This document shows, one piece after another, positions 32,572-42,530 of a stretch of DNA of 64,000 nt. Below the pieces are notes generated by a model. That model was given only the letters and a program-made list of their open reading frames with translations. It was not told where the DNA came from and did no database searches. The position numbers were made by a program, and so were the translations under genes. The DNA lies in NCBI GenBank assembly GCA_963575745.1, contig CAUYUJ010014616.1, forward strand, positions 911,097 to 975,096, in the 5' to 3' direction. The first letter of the stretch is position 1, and each line of letters begins with the position of its first letter. This DNA is from Prorocentrum cordatum (lineage: Eukaryota; Sar; Dinophyceae; Prorocentrales; Prorocentraceae).

Positions 32572-32802
32572 GTGGCAAAGTCTTGGGAGGTTTTTCTCTT
32601 TTGCAGCCGAGCGAAGTCACTGGTGTTCGCTCGCCTCTTCTTTGAGAACACTCCGTGGAGTCCCCATGGCACTTGCTGTTGAAAAGTGTGTTCTCGGACT
32701 TGTTCTGGCTTCGCCATTGGCACGTCCCGATGAGCTAGTGCTGTCCCCCCCCCACACACGCAACCCGCCCCCTGGGGAAGAGGCGCGGAGAGTGGTCAGG
32801 AA
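32572..32802 (+). repeat. Split direct repeat B2 (right end of the element)
   Basis: The second copy of B. It ends at TCAGGAA where satellite-element sequence (GTACAGTCG) resumes. Confidence 0.92.
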
Positions 32803-33737
32803 GTACAGTCGTTTCGGGCATCCCCGTCAGGCGATCTCCTCATGGGGCCATGAAGCATGCGAAGGGTGTGCCGAAGTGGGGCGGGGCCGCCATGCGGGCG
32901 CTGCCACTGGCGGTGTCTAGGCGGAACGCACTACGGGGCCGCGAAAAGTGTGAGGCGTGCGCCGCAATGGGGTGGGGCCGCCATTCGGTATTTCGCTGGA
33001 GTTCCCTATGGAGCCACGAAATGTTGTGCTGGCCGGGGGAAACGCATGCGAGTACAGCCACTGAGGCCTTCGGTGGAGCTCCCCACGGGGCCACCGGGCG
33101 CTGTGCTGGGCGGGGGACCCGCGTGCGAACACCGCCACTGGGGCCTTCAGTGGAGCTCCCTACGGGGCCACGAAACGCTGTATTGGATGGGGGAACGCAT
33201 GCGAGCACCGCCACTGGGGCCTTCGGTGGAGCTGGAACCGCATGCGAGTTCCGCCACTGGGGCCTTCGGTGGAGCACCCTATGGGACCACGAAACGCTGT
33301 ACTGGGTAGGGGTGACGCATGCGGGCGGTGCCACTGGGGCCTGCGGTGGAGCTCCCTATGTGGCCACGGAACGATGCATTGGGTGGAGGTGACGCATGCG
33401 GGCGGTGCCTCTGAGGCCTTTGGTGGAGTTCCCTATAGGCCCACGAAACGCTGCATTGGGTGGGGTCGACGCATGCGGGCGGTACCACTGGGGCCTGCGG
33501 TGGAGTTCCCTATGTGGCCACGAAACGCAGAACTGGGCGCAGGAACCACATGCGAGTTCCGCCACTGGGACCTTCGGTGGAGCTCCCTATCGGGCCACGA
33601 AACTTTGTATTGGGTGGAGAGCAGAGGCACGGATGGGGAGGAGTGAGGAGGGAGAGTAAGAGGAGAGGGGAGGAGAGGAGGAACGCGGAGCGTTGCCTCC
33701 TCAAAGCGAGGACCCCACACCACAGGACTGTTGGGAA

Positions 33738-34985
33738 TTAGCTTGGCGAAGGACCCAACCATATGCCTTTGTCCGCACGGCAATTGTGAATATCGTCGTC
33801 GGTGGCGCCCCCTATGCGGCCACGAAACGTGTGAGGGGTGTGCCGAAATGCGTGCGGGGGGCGCATGTGGACAGTGGCACGAGGGCCCTCGGTGGAGCTC
33901 CTTACGGGGCCACGAAGCATGTGAGGGGTGTGCCCACATGGGTATGGGGGACGCATGTGAACGGTGGCGCTGGGGCCTTCGGTGGAGCTCTCGATGGGGC
34001 TACGAAACATGTGAGAGGTGTGCCGACATGGGTGTGGGGAACGCAAGTGGACGGTGGCATTGTGGCCTTCTGTGGAGCTCCCTATGGGGCTACAATTTGT
34101 GTGAGGAGTGTGCCGGAATTGGTGTGGGTGACGCATGTGGACGGTGACGCTCGGGCCTTCGGTGGAGCTCCCTATGGGGCCACGAAACGCGTGAGGGGTG
34201 TGCCGAAATGGGTGCGGGAGGCGCATGTGGACCGTGTCACTGGGGCCTTCGGTGGAGCTCCTTGTAGAGTCACGAAACGTGTGAGGGGTGCGCCGAAATG
34301 GGTGCGGGTGACGAATGTGGGCGGTAGTGCTGGGGCCACAGACCGTGAAATGTTGCGCCAACATGGGGCGGGGCCGCCACGCGAACCCTGCTATTGGGGC
34401 CTTCGGTGGAGCATGGGGCCACGAACCGTGTGAGGGGTGCGTCAAAATGGCGCGGGCCCGCCATGCGAACCTTGCCATTGGGGCCTTCGGTGGAGCTCCC
34501 TATGGGGCCACGAACCGTTTGAGGGGTGCGCCAAAATGAAGCCGGGCCGCCGTGCGAACCCTGCCATTGGGGCCTTCGGTGGAACTCCCTATGGGGCCTC
34601 GAACCGTGTGAGGGGTGCGTCAAAATGCCGCGGGGCCGTGATGCGAACCTTGCCACTGGGGCCTTCGGTGGAGCGCCCTATGGGGCTACGAACCGTGTGA
34701 GGGGTGCGCCAAAATGGAGCGGGGCCGCCATGCGAACCCTGGCACTGTGGCTTTCGGTGGAGCTCCCTGCGGGGCCACGAACCGTGTGAGGGGCGCGCCA
34801 AATGGGGGCAGGGCCGCCATGCGAACCCTGCCACTGGGGCCTTCGGTGGAGCGCCCTATGGGGCCACGAAGCGTTGTAGAGGGAGGAGGGGGACGAGGGG
34901 GAGGAGGGGGAGGGAGGAGGGAGAAAGGAGGAGAACGCGGGGACCGTCTCTTCAAAACGAGGACCCAATATCACAGTATGGTTAG
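33738..34985 (+). mobile_element. Satellite element copy 4
   Basis: Directly abuts copy 3. The left terminus is TTAGCTTGGCGAAGGACCC (33738 on). It has about 12 units of 86-90 bp, first with GTGTGCCGAAATGGGTG and later with GGGGCCGCCATGCGAACC variants, and a polypurine stretch. The right terminus CGAGGACCCAATATCACAG continues as TATGGTTAGGAA near 34957-34987. Confidence 0.8.
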
Positions 34986-34989
34986 GAAA

Positions 34990-35280
34990 AACATGGCATT
35001 CTATCCTAGATCTTGCAGCGTACTTGCCCGCGCGCACTTGCTGAAGCCATCGGGCAACCACATGGTGTTAGCAACCTCAACCAGAACCCGCATGATCATT
35101 CCACCACGCGGTGGATCCGCGTTGATCCAGCATGCGCACAGGGCACGGATCCGTATGAAATATTACCATGCGGACCACGCGCGCGCGCCGCCACGCGCGC
35201 GTGCCGAAATCTTTACACAACAATTCTGCGTCTCGACGCATTGCAAGATAGAGCGCTGGAAAACCACATGCTTTCAACAA
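34990..35280 (+). repeat. Dispersed repeat related to 41760-41960
   Basis: Shares ordered landmarks with 41775-41950: CGCGCGCAnTnGnTGAA, CCAGAACCCGCAT, ATCCGCGTTGA and CCATGCGGnCnACGCGCGCG. No coding evidence. Confidence 0.6.
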
Positions 35281-35284
35281 AACA

Positions 35285-36710
35285 TCCCGTCGAAGGACCC
35301 AACCATATGCAGCTGTGAGTACCGTCGTTTCTGGTATCGCCGTCGGGGGATCTCCTCATGGGGCCGTGAAGCATGCGAAGGGTGTGCCGATGTGGGGCGG
35401 GGCCGCCATGTGGGCGCTGCCATTGGTGCTTTAGGCGGAACGCACCAAGGGGCAGCGAAACGTACGAGGGGTGCGCCGCAATGGGGCGGGGCCGCCATTT
35501 GGGGCTTCGGTTGAGCCCCGTATGGGGCAGCGAAACGCTGTGCTGGCCGGGGGGAACGCATGCGAACACCGCCACTGGGGCCTTCAGTGGAGCGCTCGAT
35601 GGGGCCACGAAACGCTGTATTGGATGGGGGAACGCATGCGAACAAGGCCATTGGAGCCTTCAGTGGAGCTCCCCATGGGGTCACGAAACGTTGTATTGGG
35701 CGGGGGAACCGCATGCGAGTGCAGCCACGGAGCTCTATGGGGCCACGAAACGCTGTACTGGGTGGTGGTGTCGCATGCGGGCGGTGCCACTGGGGCCTGC
35801 GGTGGAGCTCCCTATGTGGCCACGGAGCGCTGTATTGGGTGAGGGTGACGCATACGGGCGGTGCCATTGGGGCTTGCGGTGGAGCCCCCTATGTGGCCAC
35901 AGAGCGTTGTTTCGGGCGGGGGTGACGCATGCGGGCGGTGACATTGGGGCCTTCGGTGCTACGAAACGCTGTCTTGGGTGGGTGTGACGCATGCGGGCGG
36001 TGCCATCGGGGCCTTCGGTGGAGTCCACTATGGGGCCACGAAACGCTGCACCGGGCACAGGAACCGCATGCGAGTTCGGCCACCAGGGCCTTCGGTGGAG
36101 CTCCCTGTGAGACCACGAAACACCGCACTGGGCGCAGGAACCGCATGCGAGCTCCGCCACTGGGACCTTCGGTGGGGCTCCCTTTGGGGCCACGAAGCGC
36201 TGCACGGGGTGCAGGAACCGCATGCGAGTTCCACCACTGGGACCTTCGGTGGCACTCCCTTTAGGGCCACGAAACATTGCACTGGGCGCAGGAACCGCAT
36301 GCGAGTTCCGCCACTGGGACCTTCGGTGGAGCTTCCTTTGAGGCCACTAAACGGTGGACTGGGCGGAGGAACCGCACGCGAGTTCCGCCACTGGGACCTT
36401 CGGTGGAGCCCCCCTTGGGGCCACGAAACACTGCACTGGGCGCAGGAACCGCATGCGAGTTCCGCCACTGGGACCTTCGGTGGAGCTCCCTATGGGGCCA
36501 CGAAACGCCGCACTGGGTGCATGAGCCGCATGCGAGTTTCGGCACTGGGACTTTCGGTGGAGCTCCCTATTGGGCCACGAAGCGCTGCACTGGGCGGAGA
36601 GCAGAGGCACGGCTAGGGAGGAGGAGAGGAGAGGAGGAGGAGAGGAACGCGGGGCGCTGTCTCGTCAAAACGAGGACCCAACATCACAGGATGGTTGGGG
36701 ACAAAATGCC
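35285..36710 (+). mobile_element. Satellite element copy 5 (uninterrupted paralogue of the YR insertion site)
   Basis: The left terminus CGAAGGACCCAACCATATGC runs through GCTGTGAGTACCGTCG (35300-35315), the exact place where copy 3 is interrupted. About 15 units of 80-90 bp follow. The right terminus ACATCACAGGATGGTTGGGG lies at about 36678-36700. Confidence 0.82.
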
Positions 36711-36741
36711 AGGTTCCTTGAATTTCCGCGCGTACACCCAC

Positions 36742-36742
<1 letters not shown>

Positions 36743-36787
<45 letters not shown>

Positions 36788-36794
36788 GCAGCAG

Positions 36795-36838
<44 letters not shown>
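36743..36838 (+). repeat. (CAT)n microsatellite
   Basis: About 95 bp of CAT with a short CAG interruption, directly abutting the spliced leader sequence. Confidence 0.92.
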
Positions 36839-36841
<3 letters not shown>

Positions 36842-36860
36842 GTAGCCATTTTGGCTCAAG
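36839..36860 (+). other. Genomic copy of the dinoflagellate spliced leader
   Basis: All 22 nt of the conserved leader are present: TCCGTAGCC, then ATT, then TTGGCTCAAG. The next bases are TCACAG, not the GT donor that follows the leader in an SL-RNA gene. It is therefore a leader already joined to an mRNA body and returned to the genome as cDNA. Confidence 0.93.
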
Positions 36861-36933
36861 TCACAGGTGACCTAGCAGTCCAATTCTCTCGTGCACCTCA
36901 TCTGCTACTGTACTTGCGCTCGCTGCAACTTGC

Positions 36934-37967
36934 ATGGTGCAGATTCGCCTCGTTGTCCCCGTCTTCGCGCTGCTCGCCGCGAGCAGCATCGGCATTGTAG
37001 TTGGCGCCGGACTGACTGACGCCAGCGACAACTTTCTCCTCCAGTACGCAACTCAGGGGGGGGGGGGCTGTACTGGAATTGGGGAGTACGCGGGCGAAGC
37101 AGTATGGAAATGCCCATTCGTGGAGCCCGTGAATGCAAGTGCGAATTCGGTCCGCAGCACGTGTGCATGGCATGGGTTGACAACACCCTGTTACAGGGTT
37201 AACTCACCGAACGACCCGTGGAACACGCAGTGCACACTCCCGCCCGGCACGCTGATTTCCGCACCAAACTATTACCCAAACCATCTGAGTAGGGCTTTCT
37301 GCCCTTGGCTTAGCGACTGGGACCACGCGCACACAGCGAACTGTCAAGCTATGCAGAAAACCGTCATGACGATTGGGAACCCCGCGGACGAGTCGTGCGT
37401 CATCTCGACCACATTCTGGTGCGACAATGATAATGTGGTAGTTGATTCGTCGTACGGCGCGCTATGCGTCGGAATGACTCTGGCGCGACACCTGCGCCTC
37501 TGCCGATTGGCGCCAAAGGCGATCCCCACATGGTAAACATCCACGGGCAGCGGTTCGACCTCATGCAGTCTGGCATTCACCCGCTAGTTCACGTCCCACA
37601 GCATGCCAAGTCGCATCGCATTTTGCTCAAGGTCACCGCGAACGTCGAGAGGATTGGGGCCGCTTGCGGTGACATGTACATCCAAGGAATCAACGTGACG
37701 GGGAGATGGGCCCAGAGCAGCGCAAGGCGCAAGCGCGGCATGTTCTACTCTGTGAAGCACCCGCCGAAGAGAGCCGCCTGGAAAAAGTTCGGCAACGTTT
37801 CTGTCAAAGTTGTCTACGGACACACGAGCCAGAACATCGCCTACTTGAACTTCATGGTGCGCGGCCTGACGCAGCTGGCCTACCCGGTGGGCGGCCTCCT
37901 CGGCCTGGACGACCACACAGCGGCGACTGAGAAGGACCCGGGCTGCGCGCGCGCGATTTCTCTGTGA
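36934..37967 (+). pseudogene. SL-tagged secreted GDPH/vWD-like protein (retroposed, frameshifted)
   Basis: An ATG 73 bp after the spliced leader opens a frame with a signal peptide (IRLVVPVFALLAASSIGIVV plus GAG) and a Cys/Trp-containing domain (VWKCPFVEP, STCAWHGLTTPC, AFCPWLSDWDHAH, FWCDNDN). Near 37455-37475 the sense moves to another frame, which continues PLPIGAKGDPHMVNIHGQRF, GGLLGLDDH and DPGCARAISL to a stop at 37965-37967. GDPHxxxxxGxxFD is the signature opening of von Willebrand factor D-type domains; secreted proteins with this motif are abundant in dinoflagellates. Combined length is about 345 residues. A one-base loss explains the break. The leader directly upstream and the lack of visible introns indicate a processed, re-integrated mRNA. 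A G-run of about 12 at 37051-37062 is a second possible error site. If the shift is an assembly error, it could be a functional single-exon gene. Confidence 0.75.
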
Positions 37968-38129
37968 TGCCAGCGGCCGCAGTCCAGCCCAGGGTTGATT
38001 TTGTGGTAGACCGTGTTTCCGTGATCATCCTCATCCTCATCCTCATCCTCATCCTCATCCGCGCCGCCGAATCACCGCCGTTATGATTATTGCCGCTTAC
38101 CGCCATTGCCGCCATCACCAGTCAAGCAC
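37968..38129 (+). repeat. 3' flank with (CTCATC)n
   Basis: A CATCCTCATCCTC repeat lies at 38022-38062. No poly-A tail remnant is visible after the retroposed gene. Confidence 0.6.
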
Positions 38130-38490
38130 TTTCATCACAGACGCATGGACATCATCGTCGTCACCAGCATCGGCGCCGTCATTGGCCTTGCCGCCGTCAT
38201 TGTCATCATCGCCATGACCAGTGCAACTATCATCACCGTTGCCGCCGCTGTCGACGTCATCGCCCGAGCCACCCGCCCGCAGTGAAGCGTCCGCGCGCCA
38301 GCGCGGCTTCTGAGACGCGCTGGGAAGTTCACCAGCAAGCGCCATCGCGACCGCCGCATCAGTTGTGCCAGACCGGCTGGTCGTTCTGCGCGCGAGCGAG
38401 GGCGCGCTAGCGCAGCCGCAGAGATGCGCCAGCCAGTGCCCAGTAGTCACCGAAATCGCTGCCGCATGGGTTGTTCAAAACAAGTTGCGG
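38130..38490 (+). repeat. Dispersed repeat family D, copy 1
   Basis: Shares ordered landmarks with 42160-42530 and 43530-43875: CATCGGCGCCGTCATTGGCC, CCGCATCnGTTGTnCCAnAC, CTGGTCGTTCTG and a final GCCGCATGnGTTnTnCAAA. No conserved frame is evident. Confidence 0.7.
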
Positions 38491-38979
38491 GCGAGAGAGT
38501 GGAATGGTTGCGCGAACAATGGAACTGACGGCTCCAAGTTCCCAGTGCGGATGGCACCACACTGGTTGCACCACATTGCGCCCCAGACATTGTACCACAT
38601 GTCGCCCCCTTCAACAAGGAAGATCCATCACACACCCCATCCGAGCCAGGACTCGTCGACCCCCCTTCGCAGGGCACTGCAATGTACAAACTGTTTTGCA
38701 GCATCGATCATTGTCCATGCGAAGCCGTACCACCCCAGCCAAAGCGGTGTCGACGAATCCCCCACGCTTACTTTGCGCGCGCACCCGTTCAGTCCAAAAG
38801 ACCAGTCTTACAGAGCACATTCGCAAAAGGATCACAGTTTCTACGCACGTGTTGGCAGATCGAAAGCACAGCTAAACACCTTAGACACACAAGCATTTCG
38901 ATTTAACTGTTCCGACGGCCAGCCCCACATGATAATCTCCCAAACGTATATGGAAGTAAGCATCATCGCTGTTTTTTTT
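38491..38979. other. Spacer, no gene recognised
   Basis: Open frames on both strands lack recognisable domains. GCACCACATTG-type short repeats lie near 38560-38610. Confidence 0.4.
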
Positions 38980-39449
38980 GAGTGCAAAGGCTCACTTTCC
39001 GTCTCCTTATCGTTCTTCTCCATTTCGCCGTGGCGGAGGCCCTCTTCACGCCCCCTGCTCTGCCTCCTCCTCGTCCTTCTGCCCCTCCTCACACAACCAC
39101 CCCCTCCCCCACCGCTCGAGCAAGGACACGCAAGTCGATGTTCTTTGGCGCCGTCGCCGCCACGGCCCCCTCGGGCGCGTTTCCCGATGGCCAGATCGCG
39201 AAGCCGCTGGGGCAACCCCACGGGCCAGGCCGCTGGGATAACCCCACGAGCCACTGGGGCGCGGGAGCAAACCGTTGGGACAACCCCGCAAGTTTCGAGC
39301 TAGTCGCGCCCACGCTCATGCGGGAGGCCACGCGAATCCCAGCTCTGCCGCGAGCTGCTCCGCCTCAGCCCTGGAGTTTCGTGCTCGCCTGTCGAACTCC
39401 CCGAGCACCTTCCGCAGGGAATCCGGCGGCGACAGTTGCAGGGTTCTGA
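38980..39449 (+). CDS. Candidate exon with a signal/transit-like N-terminus
   Basis: An open frame without an ATG follows a T-run and GTGCAAAG, which together look like a 3' splice site. It reads RLTFRLLIVLLHFAVAEALF, then a Pro/Ser/Thr/Arg-rich stretch, KSMFFGAVAATAPSGAFPDG and imperfect repeats of GRWDNP / NRWDNP (39205-39290). A hydrophobic signal peptide ending AEA-LF followed by an S/T/R-rich stretch resembles dinoflagellate plastid-targeting leaders. No mature domain is recognised, and the DNA tandem repeat at 39205-39290 may itself create the pattern. Confidence 0.25.
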
Positions 39450-39660
39450 TGACCCGCTCGGATTTGTAACATGAGCTGCGGGCCCCATCCGGGCGAGGCT
39501 CCCGCCTGCGATTTTTTCGCAACTCACGCATACGAGGCTCCCGCGCGAGACTTCCGCCAGATTCAGCACTGGGGAGCTGACGAGCGACGACAGTTACAGG
39601 GTTCCAATGACATGAGCTGCGGGCCCCACATGGGGGGAGCTTCCACCTGACACGTCCTCG
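39435..39660 (+). repeat. Imperfect tandem duplication (about 145 bp)
   Basis: GACAGTTnCAGGGTTC, CATGAGCTGCGGGCCCCA and GAGCTTCC/GAGGCTCC landmarks occur twice. Confidence 0.6.
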
Positions 39661-39699
39661 CATAGAGGGTTCCGCCTGAGATTTCCGCGCGACCCACTA

Positions 39700-39955
39700 A
39701 CGATGATGATGTGGGAATGCTCTTCGTGCGTGGGGGTGTCCAGGAAAAACATGGTGTGGTGATGATGGCGACGTTGATACTAATAATAATAATATTAATA
39801 ATAATAATAATAATGGTGATGATGCTGGTAATGATGTTGTTGATGGTGATGACAGTGCTGATGATGGTGATGATGATGGCCGGTGACCATAATGGGATGA
39901 TGTTGTTGATGGTTGGTGATGCTGGTGTGAAGATGATGACGATGCTGATGATGCT
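39700..39955 (+). repeat. Impure (GAT)n/(AAT)n tract
   Basis: GATGATG with an (AAT)n core at 39779-39812. Confidence 0.85.
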
Positions 39956-39959
39956 TTGT

Positions 39960-41265
39960 GTATACATAGAACGGCGCACCGGGTCCGGGGGCCCGGGGCC
40001 GGGACCCCGACCACAAATGTGGGCCCCGGGGGGCCCGGAGGCTCGTCGGACCGCCGGACGCCGTCCAAGATCGTTCGCAGGCGGCTTCGGAACGCGCTCC
40101 GATGGCTCCAGATGCCTTCCAAGAAGCCTGTCATGACACCAAGAAGGTCCCAGAAGCCTCCAAGACGCTCTGAGAGGCAGCCCAAGAGAGGCCCAAGAAG
40201 CAAAAATCGTGCCATTCCTATGGGAAAACGTCTATTTTTCGCATGTTCGCCTCTTGGGCTTTCACCGCGTCCAAGACGGCCCAAGAGGCGCCCAAGACGG
40301 TCTACGAGGCCTCCGGGAGCGCTCCAAGGCTGCGCACGAGTGGCCCAGGACGGCCCCAAGACGGCCCAAGAGAGCCCCAAGACGAGTTCGAGAGGGGTCC
40401 CAGACGGAGAAAGCCAACCTCGAATTCCGAGCTTCCGGCCCAAGAGGCTCCAGGAGGCGCCAAAATGCCGCCAAGAGGCGCCAAAAGGCTCCCAAAAGCA
40501 CCCCAAGACGTTCCGAGAGGCACCCCAAGAGAGGTCCAAGAAACAAAAATCGTGCCATTCCTATGGGAAAACGTATATTTTTCGCATGTTCGCATCTTGG
40601 GCTTTCACCGCGTCCAAGACGGCCCAAGAGGCCTCCAAGACGGCCTAGGAGGCCTCCGGGAGCGCTCCAAGGCTGCGCACGAGTGGCTCAGGACGGCCCC
40701 AAGACGGCCCAAGAGAACCCCAAGACGACTTCGAGAGGGGTCCCAGAAGGAGAAAGCCACTCTCGAATTCCGAGCTTCCGGCCCAACACATCCCAGGAGG
40801 CGCCAAAACGCCGCCCAGAGGCGCCAAAAGGCTTCCAAAATCAGCCCAAGACGTTCCGAGAGGCACCCCAAGAGAGGTCCAAGAAGCAAAAATGGTCCCA
40901 TTCCTATGGGAAAACGTATACTTTTCGCATGGTCGCCTGTTGGGTTTTCACCGCGTCCAACACGTCCGAAGAGGCTCCCAAGACGGCCTAGGTGGCCCCC
41001 AAGAGAGTTCCAAGACGGTTCACGAGGCGCCCAGGACGGCAAAATTGGACTCCAAAATGGCCTAAGAGAGCCCCAAGGCGTGCCCGAGAGGGGTCCCAGA
41101 GGGAGAAAGCCACTGTAGAATTCCGAGCTTTCGGCCCCAAGAGGCTCCAGGAGGCGCCAAGAGAGCTCCAAGAAGCCCCCACGAGAGACCCAGGACGCCC
41201 CAAGAGGCTCCAAAGGCGGCCCAAGAGAGCCCCAAGATGGGCCCGAGAGGGGTTCCACGCAAGTT
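39960..41265 (+). repeat. Tandem repeat family P, unit about 343 bp
   Basis: Three full units are marked by CCATTCCTATGGGAAAACGT at about 40211, 40555 and 40898, each followed by TTTTCGCATG and a long stretch of CCAAGAnGGCnCCAAGA-type short repeats. The first-order period is about 343 bp, with an inner short period in the CCAAGAGGC motif. Open frames of 260-290 codons in several frames on both strands are consequences of the repeat. Related sequence in reverse occurs at 58.2-58.75 kb and 61.8-61.93 kb. Confidence 0.85.
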
Positions 41266-41289
41266 GTTATTGTATCGCTCGGGAAAGGA

Positions 41290-41352
41290 CGAGGATGAGG
41301 AGGAAGACGAGGAGGAGGAGGAGGAGGAGGAGGAGGAGGAGGAGGAGGAGGA
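41290..41352 (+). repeat. (GAG)n microsatellite
   Basis: GAG-rich tract, then unrelated sequence with a GCGCGCGAAGCGCGCGC palindrome at 41384-41401. Confidence 0.9.
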
Positions 41353-41759
41353 TTCCTGGGTCTGTGACTCGACAGAACCTAAGCGCGCGCGAAGCGCGCG
41401 CGTGGTTCTAGTGAAAGTATGGGTGGGGACGATGTGTGCGAAAATATGGTGGAACGATCATGATGACGATGGTGGTGGTCGTGGTGAACATGGCGACGAC
41501 ACGGATGGTGATGATGATGGTGTTGCTGGTTACGGTGATGGGTGTCTGAGCGACTGTGTGAACATGATGGGGATGACGTTGGAGACGGTGATGACTATGA
41601 TGGTGATGTTGGCATCACGGTGTTGGTGATGACGATGATGGCAATTGGTGGGGCGAAGAGAGATCCTGCGCGGGGAGTGCGCAGTGAAAACAGGAGTCCC
41701 ACTTTGGATGTGGAACAACAACAACAAAGGCCCCTTGTGCGCCTCACCCGAAAAGACTT
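41353..41759 (+). repeat. Impure (GATG)n-rich spacer
   Basis: GATGATGGTG-type repeats run to 41640. The rest is unassigned. Confidence 0.6.
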
Positions 41760-41960
41760 GCAGATGCTCTGTCCGCGCGCATTGGTTGAAATCGCGGGGA
41801 AACCGTCTCAGATTTGCAAGCCCGCCCAGAACCCGCATTTTCATTATACCACACGGCGCATCCGCGTTGAATTATCATGCACCTAGTGCGCGAATTCGCA
41901 TCAACGAAAACCATGCGGGCTACGCGCGCGCGCCACGATGCGGGCGTGTGGATTGCATTC
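41760..41960 (+). repeat. Dispersed repeat related to 34990-35280
   Basis: See the shared landmarks listed for 34990-35280. The spacing between them is similar. Confidence 0.6.
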
Positions 41961-42159
41961 CACAACCACGGACCGAGGGCGAGTCAAGAACCTGTGGGAA
42001 CCTTATGTGGCTCAACAAAAAAATCTTCCAAATTCATTGAATTTCCGCGCGCACATTTCCTCGCCATTACCTTCATCAGCGTCGCCGCACCACCGCCGGT
42101 ATCGTGGTCATTCACCACTCGCCGCCATCGACATTGCTGGCATTATCAGCCAATCACTT

Positions 42160-42530
42160 TCATCACTGACAAACGGACATCATCATTGTCATTGTCGTCA
42201 CTAGCATCGGTGCCTTCATTGGCCTTGCCATCGTCATCGTTATTGTCACCACCATCATTGCTGTTACCATCATCGTTGGCACCATTGTCGGCGTCATTAT
42301 GATACAGGGCCCACCCGAGCCACCGACCCGCATTGAAGCGCCAGCGCGCCACCGTGGCTTTTGACACGCGTTGAGAGTTCCAATATGTTCGCGCGATCGC
42401 GGCTGCATCGGTTGTACCAAACCGGTTGGTTCTTCTGTTTGCGACGGCTCGCGCGCCAGCGCGGCTGCAGAAACGCGCCAAACAGTGATTGCGATCGCGG
42501 CCGCATGAGCTTTGCAAAACAAGTCGAGCG
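42160..42530 (+). repeat. Dispersed repeat family D, copy 2
   Basis: Same ordered landmarks as copy 1 at 38130-38490, about 70 percent alike by eye. Confidence 0.7.

Larger units (their letters stand above)
25303..32802 (+). mobile_element. Tyrosine-recombinase retrotransposon with split direct repeats
   Basis: The 7.5-kb element has the order A1 (25302-25383), ORFs, B1 (32163-32464), A2 (32464-32545), B2 (32572-32802). A1 and A2 agree at 81 of 82 positions. B1 and B2 differ by only a handful of substitutions plus a (CA)n expansion in B1. This A1-B1-A2-B2 layout, together with RT-RNase H and a tyrosine recombinase and no integrase or LTRs, is the hallmark of DIRS-order elements of the PAT/Ngaro type. 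ORF order is Cys-Pro/TM ORF, gag-like, RT-RNase H, methyltransferase-like, YR. Gag, RT and MT frames are intact; the YR has one frame change. No target-site duplication is seen, as expected for YR integration. Autonomous or recently active status is inferred from the high repeat identity. Confidence 0.9.
25258..33736 (+). mobile_element. Satellite element copy 3, interrupted by the YR retrotransposon
   Basis: The left end (GGCGAAGGACTCAACCAT, 25273-25290) stops at 25302 where the YR element begins. The element resumes at 32803 with GTACAGTCGTTTCGGG and continues through about nine 85-90-bp units to the right terminus CACAGGACTGTTGGGA at 33722-33736. The two flanks join exactly as in the uninterrupted copy at 35285-35360. 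Confidence 0.8.

Noticed and set aside
36839-36860. A spliced-leader RNA gene
   Set aside because: The leader is followed by TCACAG, not a GT donor and Sm-site-bearing intron, and an ORF begins 73 bp later.
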